64,000 bases of DNA from positions 55,300,145 through 55,364,144 of the forward strand of contig CM057468.1 in the NCBI GenBank assembly GCA_030035585.1, given 5' to 3'. Positions 56,041-64,000 of the stretch are shown here, piece after piece. The DNA comes from Dugong dugon. Lineage: Eukaryota > Chordata > Mammalia > Sirenia > Dugongidae. The position numbers and the translations under genes were made by a program. How positions within the stretch are numbered: position 1 is the first letter of the stretch; the number at the start of each line of letters is the position of its first letter. Under the pieces are notes generated by a model, which was given only the letters and a program-made list of their open reading frames with translations, was not told the DNA's origin and ran no database searches.

Positions 56041-56573
56041 GGGGGTGTCATGGATTGAATTGTGTCCCCCAAAAATATGTACCAACTTGGCTAGGCCATG
56101 ATTCCCAGTATTGTGTGGTTGTTCACCATTTTGTCATCTGATGTGATTCTCCTATGTGTTGTAAATCCTACCTCTATGATGTTAATGAGGCAGGATTAGA
56201 GGCAGTTATGTTAATGAGACAGGACTCAGTCTACAAGATTCAGTTGTGCTTTAAGTCAGCCTCTCTTGAGATATAAAAAAGAGATGCAGGCAGAGAGACA
56301 TGGTGACCTCATACCACCAAGAAAGCAGGATCAGCAGCATAGCGTGTCCTTGGGACCCAGGGTCCCTGAGCAGAAAAGCTCCTCCACTAGGGGAAGATTG
56401 ATGACAAGGACCTTCCTCTAGAACCAACAAAGAGAGAAAGCCTTCCCCTGGAGCTGGCGCCCTGAATTCGGACTTCTAGCCTACTAGACTGTGAGAGAAT
56501 AATTATCTCTTTGTTAAAGCCATCCGCTTGTGGCATTTCTGTTATAGCAGCACTAGATGACCTAGACAGGGGG
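56041..56573 (+). repeat. Solo LTR of an ERV-L-related family, with perfect target duplication
   Basis: The body at 56046-56568 begins TGTCATGGATTGAATTGTGT and ends GATGACCTAGACA. It is flanked by GGGGG on both sides (56041-56045, 56569-56573). It shares 'acttggctaggccatg', 'tcccagtattgtgtggttg', 'tctgatgtgattctcc' and 'gatgttaatgaggcaggatta' with the provirus LTR at 1585-2020. GAGATATAAAAAAGAG near 56268 is a TATA-like element. No internal region is present, so it is a recombination product. Confidence 0.95.
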
Positions 56574-57394
56574 TAAGGTGTGACACTTCTGATGAGAGGT
56601 AGAATGAACAGATCTGGGGTATGACAAAAACTAGCCGAGTAAAAATGAGGATGTATCAGCTGAAAAATGAGGTGTGGAAGTAATCTGGGCATCCTGGTAA
56701 CAGACATTTTGGAAATTAAGGTTTTATACCTAATACTTGCTTTAATCTGCTATTTGAAAATGTGCTACTAAACAGGAAGTAATGAAAGTTAATCATCTGA
56801 AGAAAAGAAGAGTGAGGAGAAGCTCCTATTACGTACGAAACAGTGCCAGAAAATTCAGTAGAGATAAGGTCAAAACATCAGAAACACTCTGATTGAAAAA
56901 AGGAGTTGGTTTGGGTTTTATTATAAAAAGTAGTAATGAATTGATATGAGACACTCAAGGAGAAAGTAAACTGCTGCAGTATAATTGGCAGATGGGATAA
57001 AGAAGTAGGTTCCATGGGTGTTTTTGTCAGGCTTTTAGTATTCTGCTACATCTGGTTCAATATTCAGACAAAATGGCAGAAAAAAACATCACACATGCCC
57101 CTGACTAGTCACAAATTGTGGCATAATTGCAACTGACCAAACTTGTGTGTCTGCTGTTTAGTTATCCTTATACTTATCCATAAACTATTGTTCTTCGAAT
57201 ACTGACAAAATAAAATGACATAGTATGAGAAAGTTCTTGAGGATAGTGAATGGCAATAAATACACACAATATTATAATAAATACACATGCAGAAGACAGA
57301 GATATCTGGCTGGTCAAGTCCTTGACTCAGTGTGCATTTGAGACCTCATTGGAGCATGAAAAGATATGTGGCTGCATGGAATTATGGGTGAAAC
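56574..57394. other. Single-copy DNA, nothing identified
   Basis: No gene or repeat recognised. Confidence 0.3.
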
Positions 57395-57535
57395 ACTTGG
57401 CCGCATTATTTCTGGGAACTTGATTTCTCTAAGCCTGTTTTCTAATCTGTAAAATACGGCAAATTGTATAAGGGGTTTTAAGGGGCTGCCATGAGTGGAA
57501 GTTAACTGGATAGCAACTAGTTACTGGTTAAGGGT
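57395..57535 (+). repeat. MIR scrap followed by AfroSINE tail
   Basis: 'cttggccgcattatttctgggaacttgatttctctaagcctgttttctaatctgtaaaatacgg' is a sense MIR core. It is followed by GGCTGCCATGAGTGGAAGTT and 'aactggatagcaact', a 5'-truncated SINE tail. Confidence 0.6.
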
Positions 57536-58317
57536 TTTAAACAGCACATATATTTGTAACAAATGTATCATATTAATGCAGGATGTTAATAATAGGAGAA
57601 ACTGGGTGTGGGGCATATAGAAACTCTGTACTGACTTCTCAATTCTTATGTAAATCTAAAACTGCTCTGAAAAAATAAAGTCTATTAAAAAAGCAAAAAC
57701 ACATATATGGCATTCAAAAGAAATATCTGTCAAAAGAATGATTAAAGTACACCATATGTAAAAAACCTAATAGAAAAAGCTTAGCAAATGTTACTTCCTT
57801 GTCTTCTTGCCCTTGGGAATTTCAGGAAATTCATCTGCCGTCTGCATTAATCTCTCAGTTTATTTAGTCTTCTTATTCTTGTCTATTTTCTACCATTTGA
57901 TTTACATTAATTCAGCCTAGCACACATCTTTTTTCAGTTCTTCATTTTGGACAATCTTCAGACAGTGATTTCTATAACAAGGTGGCTGGGGCCACCTTTG
58001 AATTTTCACTTCCCTACTTGTTAGTCTCTTAATAAAACATCCTGAAAAACCCACCTTTCTTCAAGGTCTTTGAACACTGACATTCATGTTTCACTGAGAT
58101 ACTGGAAAACAATGAATTAATAATACCACCCTGAAAAATCCACACAGTCCAGATCCTTGCCCAGGTACCTGAGTGAACGCTGTAAGGTTAAAATTTAGGC
58201 AAACAAACACTTCTATTCAAAATATATATGCAACATTTTCCAATGTCGAGAATACTTCCCATGCCCTAAATGTTAGCTTCATTATGTAAGAACATTTGTT
58301 GGTCCCGAAGGTGACAA
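57536..58317. other. Single-copy DNA, nothing identified
   Basis: No gene or repeat recognised. Confidence 0.3.
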
Positions 58318-58494
58318 GAGAGCTCTAGCAGTTCTTAGAGTGGGACTTCCTACAAACCAAATGGTTGGCAGTTCAAATCCACCAGCCTGTTCTTGGAAAC
58401 CCTATCGGGCAGTTATACTCTGTCCTATAGGGTCGCTATGAGTCTGAATCCACTCTGTGACACATGACTTTGGTCTTTTTTTTTTTTTTTTTTA
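58318..58494 (+). repeat. AfroSINE, short form, diverged
   Basis: 'agctctagcagttcttagagtggg', 'accaaatggttggcagttcaaatccaccagcc', 'gggtcgctatgagtctgaatccactctgtgacac', then a T-run. It is followed immediately by a second SINE. Confidence 0.85.
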
Positions 58495-58687
58495 ATCAGT
58501 CTTACTGGAGCCCTGGTGGTGCAATGATTAAGAGCCCAGCTGCTAACCAAAAGGTCAGCAGTTCGAATCTACCAATCGCTCCTTAGAAACTGTATGGAGT
58601 GATTCTACTTTGTCCTATAGGATCTCTATGAGTCAGAATTGACTCGAGGGCAACGGGTTTGATTTTCCTTTTTTTTGATCAGTCTTA
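58495..58687 (+). repeat. AfroSINE, short form, inserted behind another SINE
   Basis: The body at 58505-58677 starts CTGGAGCCCTGGTGGTGCAA, with box-B-like CAGTTCGAATC and the tail 'ctctatgagtcagaattgactcgagggcaacgggtttg'. It is flanked by ATCAGTCTTA (58495-58504 and 58678-58687). Confidence 0.96.
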
Positions 58688-59194
58688 ACTGTCCTCTGCT
58701 TGGGGGATACCTGGTAGCAGCTCAGCACCTTCCAGGTTCAGTAACTTAACTTGAATATTTAAGGAAGCCTCACAGTTATCTTTCTCATGCAGCCAATTTG
58801 CAATGTTTCTTTTCTTACATTCCTTTTCCAACGGCCTCCTCTTGAACAACTGCATTCAGCTCCCTTACATATGTCTCTGTTTGATGCCTCAGGATCCTCC
58901 CGAGTGATGTTCTCAAATAGCTGGAGTTAACTTGTCAGAAACTCCACTCTTGGGAGTAACTGGGACCTCTCACCAGCCCTGATTCTTTCCAGTTCCCATG
59001 GAAGTCTAAGCTCTCCAGGCTTTACTTTGCTAACAAGAGTTTTTGTTTTTTTTAATGTACTCTCATGGTTAATGTAAGATAAATTCAACAATTTAGAGCT
59101 ATCTTAGCCTCTTGGCAATTTGGGACCATAAAAAGAATGTATTGAACACTCATACTTCTTTTCTACTCACCTGCAATTCTCTTCTGTCTTAGTT
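58688..59194. other. Single-copy DNA, nothing identified
   Basis: No gene or repeat recognised. Confidence 0.3.
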
Positions 59195-59605
59195 GTACAG
59201 TGCTACTATAACAGACATACCACAAGTAGATGGCTTTAACAAACAAATTTATTTTCTCACAGTTTAGGAGGCTAGGAGTTCAAAATCATGGTACAGACTC
59301 TAGGGGAAGGTTTTCTCTCTCTGATGGCTCTTGAGGAAGGTTTTCGTCTCTTCAGCTTGCTTCCTGGTTTCTTGGAGATCTCCATGTGGCTTGGAGATCA
59401 GTCTTCCCTCATCTCTGCTCTGCTCAATTGTTTAATCTCTTTTATATTTCAGAACACACTGAATCAAGACATACCACACACTAATCCTGCCTCATTAACA
59501 TAGCAAAGACAGTCCATTCCCAAATGGGATTATAACCACAGGCATAGAGGTTAGAATTTACAACTCAAATTTTAACTGGGGCACAATTTAATCCATAATA
59601 CCTCC
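59195..59605 (-). repeat. Solo LTR related to the ERV-L-type LTRs, antisense
   Basis: 'gctactataacagacataccacaagtagatggctttaacaaac' corresponds to the reversed 3' end of the LTR at 56046-56568, while the middle ('tctctctgatggctcttgaggaagg', 'gcttcctggtttcttggagatctcc') differs. It ends with 'ggggcacaatttaatccataata'. It is a related but distinct subfamily. No target duplication confirmed. Confidence 0.8.
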
Positions 59606-60440
59606 CTTTTGCAATTATTTTCTGTCCCCCTAGATTTCTTAAAGACCCCATCTAGCTAAGTTTAGGTAAAAAGGTTATTTTAAATCTTATTTTTGAATTA
59701 CAAAGAATAAAATAAATCACACGTTTGTAAATTTTCTCACTTTAGAAGCTGGGGGAAAGAAGTTCTAGTTTTTTTTTAAGCTTCAAATTTGGCTTGCATC
59801 TAGTGCTCATTAGGGAAGCAGAATTAAGTGAAATGTAAATGAAAGCTGTTGACTATTTTTGAAAATAATTAGCTTTAGAATGATTTGTTTGTCACAAACT
59901 CTTAGTCTGGCTCAGGAAAAGAAAAGAAAAGAAAAAAAACGATGTGAGGAAAACACATGAGAGGTGCCACATACCATTACCGTGACTTCCTTTGTTCACC
60001 AACTTGATTCACCAACATCCTCAATGTAGCACTCAAGATATTCCTGTGGAATTTTCAATTTTGAGAAAATGTGTGGCTTAATACATTTACTCAAAATTTT
60101 CAGTGGCTCTTACTTTTGGGAAAACAATATGTTAATTCATATTATACGAGATGTTGTATTTTAAGACATTTCAAACAAGCCTGACATATCATATACGAAA
60201 TGCCATATAAATGTTTAAATAAGTGTAATGTAAATGTTTATATATGTGTATTATAATATTTAATATTATATGTAAATTAATATGTAAGTACATACATATA
60301 TAAATTAATATAATAACTCTATAAATGTTCAGTTTATAAACCATAATTTAACATAAATCAAGATTGTACAGAGAAGAAAACTATAATTAGGAAGCATTAA
60401 ATGACAATTTCTGGAGTAGCCCTCCTAATAAAAGAGGAGT
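59606..60440. other. AT-rich DNA, nothing identified
   Basis: No gene or repeat recognised. A run of TA-rich simple sequence lies at 60210-60320. Confidence 0.3.
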
Positions 60441-60659
60441 AAATTTAAACACACAAGGAGTATTGGAGCAGTGGTTAAGCCCTCGGTTGCTAACTGAAAG
60501 TTTGGCAGTCTGAACTCACCTGACATGGCAGTCTGCTTCCATAAAGATTTACAGCCTTGGAAACCCTCTGAGGCAGTCCTACTCTTTCCTATAGGGTTGC
60601 TATGAGTCGGAATCAACTCCACGGCAATGGGTAGCAGTAGTAGCAAGTTTAAACACACA
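60441..60659 (+). repeat. AfroSINE, long form, with target duplication
   Basis: The body at 60456-60644 starts AGGAGTATTGGAGCAGTGGT and lacks part of the middle ('ccagctgctcc...'). It has the tail 'ttgctatgagtcggaatcaactccacggcaatgggtag'. It is flanked by AAATTTAAACACACA (60441-60455) and AAGTTTAAACACACA (60645-60659). Confidence 0.96.
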
Positions 60660-60919
60660 TATTCTGAGGTAGGTACTACCTGACGATGTTTGTAGGTAAT
60701 CTTTTGCACTGCTTCCCCTCATTCCCCCTACCCTGCCCTCAAGAGTTTAAAAAACAAAAAATCAGAATTTTAAATGCTTTTAAACGTGTGTATCTTTATC
60801 TTTTATTCTAGGTAGTTAAGGATGTTGAGAAGGTGTCTTGGTTCATGTCACTTTGAACTAGTTGGAAGTAAAATATGACGGTGCAAGAAAGGCAGTAAAC
60901 GCACAGTTAAAAAAGGAAA
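60660..60919. other. Unassigned DNA
   Basis: No recognisable feature. Confidence 0.3.
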
Positions 60920-60930
60920 TAGAAAAAAGA

Positions 60931-61133
60931 AAACCGAAAATCAAACCCGCTGCTGTTGAGTTGATCCCAACTTGTAGCACCCCGATAGGACAGAGTAGAA
61001 CTGCCCCTCCAAGGCTATAAATCTTTACGGAAGCAAATTGCCACATCTTTTTCCTTGGAGTGGCTGGTGAGTTTGAACCGTTAACCTTTCAGTTAGCAGC
61101 CTAGCCCTTTAACCACTGCCTCACCAGGGCACC
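60931..61133 (-). repeat. AfroSINE, antisense, long form
   Basis: Starts AAACCGAAAATCAAACCCGC and ends 'cactgcctcaccagggcacc', with the internal 'ctttacggaagcaaattgccacatctttttcc' block. The short flanks TAGAAAA (60920-60926 and 61134-61140) are a possible duplication in A-rich DNA. Confidence 0.92.
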
Positions 61134-62171
61134 TAGAAAAGAGGGGGCAGGAAAATAGAGGTTTTACAGATTTGAGATGAATCATTCACTGTTCTTCAGA
61201 ATGAGAACTCATGTGTTCAATCATCCTCTAACAGAGTTCTTCCATCTGTTTTTGAGTATAAATTATGCAATGTTGTGGTTAGGTGTTTGTCCCACCCTCT
61301 GGCTGAAACTCATTTTTCTCTATTTTAGGTATTGAGGATATTGGAGATGCAGTCAAAGGTCTTTATGCACAGAACGTTTTCATGTAAAGGATGCTTCAAC
61401 CTGATTTTGTGTAATTACTTCTTAAATTTTAATATAAATTTTAGTTATGTGAATGCTATTTTATTTGACACATTCATTTGTTGACATAATTAACCACTGG
61501 CCAAATTCCAGAAGAGCAGATCAAATAAGGATTAGAACACCTAGGATAATGTAATTTTAATTTTTCAAAGCATAATATTGCATGTTATGAAGAAGAATAT
61601 GGATCCTAGAGCTGAGAACATCTCTCCTTGTACAACGTGGCTCTGCTCATTACTTCCTCTTGGACACGGAACCTAATAATACATGTCTTCTGCTTATTCT
61701 TCACCTTTTAACTTTTCTATTGTTTGCTGACTATCTTTGTATTTTGAATTCCAACTCCCCAAGATAGACAATTAGACTAGGTAAGCAAAGTATTATTCAA
61801 TATAGGTTGATCTGGTTGGACAAGCACTTACACCAGACTATTGGATTTGATGGGATTGCTGGACATTTTCTTGCTGGAGCTAAATGCATTTATACAAAAA
61901 ATTTAATACTTATAATGATAAAATCAATGTGTGTGTGTTAGACACAGACACATATATATGTCTTAAATTTAGCATCTTATTTAGTGGGGGATGTATAGCA
62001 GAGAAACACCCCTACTAAGTTCAGGAAGGTAAGTTGCGTTCCCCCTAAGTTCAGGAACAGGATAAGTTTGCAATTCACAACTATTTAACAGTATATTAGA
62101 AATATTACCCAATGCAATTATATAAAAGTAGGCAATCACATGCCTAAGAATTGGAAAAGAAGGAAAATGAA
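61134..62171. other. Single-copy DNA, nothing identified
   Basis: No gene or repeat recognised. A short (GT)n/(AT)n tract lies near 61929-61960, and CCTAAGTTCAGGAA-like words recur at 62014 and 62045. Confidence 0.3.
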
Positions 62172-62235
62172 TTTAGTTTCCTTTTGCTGTTGTAACAAAT
62201 CATCACAAGTCAAGTGGCTTAAAACAATGAGAGTC
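62172..62235 (-). repeat. LTR 3' scrap, antisense (MaLR/ERV-L type)
   Basis: 'tttccttttgctgttgtaacaaatcatcacaagtcaagtggcttaaaacaatga' is a typical reversed end of an old mammalian LTR. Confidence 0.55.
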
Positions 62236-62282
62236 TTTAACATTTATCCCTGAAAGATATTCAGTATATTATAAGGCTTCTA

Positions 62283-62467
62283 TAGTTAAAATGGATCCCT
62301 GGTGGTGCAGTGGTTAAGCATTTGGCTGCTAACCAAAGCGTCGGCAGTTCAAATCCACCAGCTGCTCCTTGGAAACTTTATGGAGCAGTTCTACTCTGTC
62401 CTATAGGGTCGTTATGAATCAGAAGGGACTCTACAGCAATGGGTTTTTCTAGGTTTGTAGTTAAAAT
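62283..62467 (+). repeat. AfroSINE, short form, with target duplication
   Basis: The body at 62293-62457 starts GGATCCCTGGTGGTGCAGTG, with box-B-like CAGTTCAAATCC and the tail 'gtcgttatgaatcagaagggactctacagcaatgggttttt'. It is flanked by perfect TAGTTAAAAT (62283-62292 and 62458-62467). Confidence 0.96.
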
Positions 62468-62919
62468 CGTATAGCATTGGCTCATGAGTTGATGGACAAA
62501 TTAATAGACGAGAATAGACAATTCAGACGTAAGCCCAGGTACATATAGGAATTAATATATGATAGAAGTTGCATCTGAAAGCTCTGAGGAAAACATAATA
62601 TTTCTTATAAATCATACTGGGACAACTTGATATACATTTTAGAAAAATAAAATTGAATGCATATTGTATAACGTATACCATAATAGCCTTCAAATTGAGT
62701 AGATATATAAATGTAATAAGTAAAATAAAACCATATAAACAATAGGGAAAAAAAAGGATTCATTCTTTCATAAAATGGTTATGAGCAAAAACTTTCTGAT
62801 TTTGGAATCCAAATCTGTATGTCATAAAGGAAAATGATCAATTATGTTACATTAGAAATAATATTTTGCTTGGAAAATTGTCAAATAAAGAAAAAAAAAA
62901 ACCACTACAAACTGGCTAT
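62468..62919. other. AT-rich DNA, nothing identified
   Basis: No gene or repeat recognised. Confidence 0.3.
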
Positions 62920-63310
62920 CCATACTCTGTAAATAATCTCCCCTCCTGCTTGAATCTGGGCTTGGCCTCGTAACTTACTTTGGCCAATTAGATAAGAGCA
63001 AATATCTTGTTAGATAAAATAAGCAGCAGCTTGAAAGTGCTTGTTCGCTGGGGCTTGGACTCTGTTGCTGCAGAGAACCTTTTCTCCACCCTATAAACAA
63101 CACTGCTGGCCTCCTGGAGGATGAGAGAAGACAACGGGAGGCACCCCAGTCTCCCTAGATGTCCTAGTGGTGGTCGTTGTCATGTGACCAGCCAAGCCTT
63201 CCCTGACCAGAAGACCTGCCCAGTGAACCCACAAAACTGTGTGTGTGCTGGGGGGATGGGGGAGAGGAAGCTTGTTGTTTTAAGCCACTTAGTTTTGAGG
63301 TGGGTTGTTA
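62920..63310 (+). repeat. Old LTR of MaLR/MLT type, sense
   Basis: 'gcttgaatctgggcttggcctcgtaacttactttggccaatta' and 'gttgttttaagccacttagttttgaggtgggttgtta' are the hallmarks of an MLT-type LTR. The 74-codon frame at 63121-63345 lies within it. Confidence 0.7.
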
Positions 63311-63650
63311 AAACCCTTTCAAGACCCATTTATGTTCTCCTTTGAATTTTTTGTTGATACTATGTGTTTTCATTAACGATGGCATTCTGATTAAAGAAGC
63401 AATTCAGAATTTTTGTTATGAGTTATGGATTTTGATACCCCTTACCTAGGATCACATATGTGCCAGTGGCCTCTGGATGAAATAAATCCCGATATGAGTG
63501 AATGATAAAATTGTTTTTTAATACTTTTTACATGTTATTTCTTGAAAATTTGCAAAACGTGTAGACATCTGGCAGCGACTACACATACATTTTATTCTAA
63601 TCTCCTTCTTCTTAGGCTTTTTATTATTTTTCATGAGACTTTTCAAAACA

Positions 63651-63875
63651 TGGTACAATGCTTTCTTCCTTACTGGGAAAGCAGTACTTATAGCCCAAAT
63701 AAATACAGCCAGGGATTATTTTTATCTCAGGAAAATTACCACTACAACGCATTCTTCGTTACTACAAAAGCACTACTTAGAGGTAAAATAAATAAAACTA
63801 AAGGAATTTGAATCTCAGGAAAATTACCACTACTATGTATTCTTCACAGCAAAAGCAGTACTAACAGCTAAGAAG
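63651..63875 (+). repeat. Tandem repeat, about 88-bp unit, ~2.6 copies
   Basis: Three successive copies contain TTCTTCCTTACTG/TTCTTCGTTACTA/TTCTTCACAGC, then AAAGCAGTACTTA/AAAGCACTACTTA/AAAGCAGTACTAA, then ATCTCAGGAAAATTACCACT (at 63724 and 63811; spacing 87). The region does not match a transposon I recognise. Confidence 0.85.
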
Positions 63876-64000
63876 CAGAAACAGCTGCCCTGGAATACTG
63901 CAGAACTGCTCACAGCGGTGCATTCCACTTGCACTTGGAAGAAATGATTGGGCCCTAGGATTGAATGCAGGGTAAGAATAACTTAAAGGAGTTCCATTCT
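63876..64000. other. Unassigned DNA at window edge
   Basis: No recognisable feature. Confidence 0.3.

Noticed and set aside
60210..60320. AT-rich tract considered as a possible origin or matrix-attachment site
   Set aside because: Simple TA-rich composition without any further supporting signal.
63121..63345. Plus-strand 74-codon frame with several cysteines
   Set aside because: It sits inside an MLT-type LTR; the cysteines do not form a recognisable domain.

Overview
The window looks like a piece of a mammalian nuclear genome, almost certainly afrotherian and most likely proboscidean (elephant-type). The evidence is the many copies of a tRNA-derived SINE of AfroSINE type, together with RTE LINEs that end in (AAC)n and share their 3' tail with that SINE. 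The base composition is AT-rich with scattered old mammalian repeats (MIR, L2, MER5, MaLR-type LTRs). I find no complete cellular protein-coding gene, no rRNA or functional tRNA gene, and no CRISPR array. The window behaves like intergenic or deep intronic DNA. Two short stretches could be exons: 1046-1278 (75 codons after an acceptor-like site) and 33194-33250 (18 codons plus stop after a strong acceptor). Neither is proven.

Layout. 1-1584: mostly single-copy DNA with a MIR and the first candidate exon. 1585-8065: an ERV-L (class III) provirus with two LTRs, remnants of gag, protease, reverse transcriptase, RNase H, integrase and a terminal dUTPase, no env, and many stops and frameshifts. 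8066-13843: single-copy DNA with L2, an old L1 fragment, an ancient mammalian repeat and a MIR. 13844-15118: a 5'-truncated RTE LINE. 15119-18552: MIR, unique sequence and AfroSINEs. 18553-26033: a near full-length, dead L1 (5' UTR, ORF1, ORF2, 3' UTR, poly-A) between degenerate 13-bp target duplications. 26140-27371: an antisense LTR split by two AfroSINEs. 27372-27950: an antisense AfroSINE split by a short RTE. 28398-29010: a probable solo LTR. 33687-34377: a solo ERV-L-type LTR in reverse, split by an AfroSINE. 35590-40780: an ancient antisense L1 interrupted by a nearly full-length antisense RTE (35838-38972) and an AfroSINE. 42105-42870: another reverse LTR. 44945-45920: a second ancient repeat copy. 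49260-49740 and 51480-55420: antisense L1 pieces. 56046-56568: a solo LTR with a perfect 5-bp duplication. 58318-62457: AfroSINEs, including one inserted directly behind another. 62920-63310: a MaLR-like LTR. 63651-63875: a tandem repeat of about 88 bp.

How it fits together. The nesting gives a relative timeline: MIR, L2, MER5 and old L1 first; then ERV-L and LTR insertions and the L1; then RTE and AfroSINEs, which interrupt the older elements. RTE probably supplied the reverse transcriptase for the SINEs, because both end in nearly the same sequence. I did not find a novel biological system. The items most worth a second look are the two candidate exons, the precisely resolved nested insertions, the SINE/RTE shared tail with two SINE length classes, and the repeat expansion inside the provirus 3' LTR. 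All family names come from recognition by eye; no database search was run.
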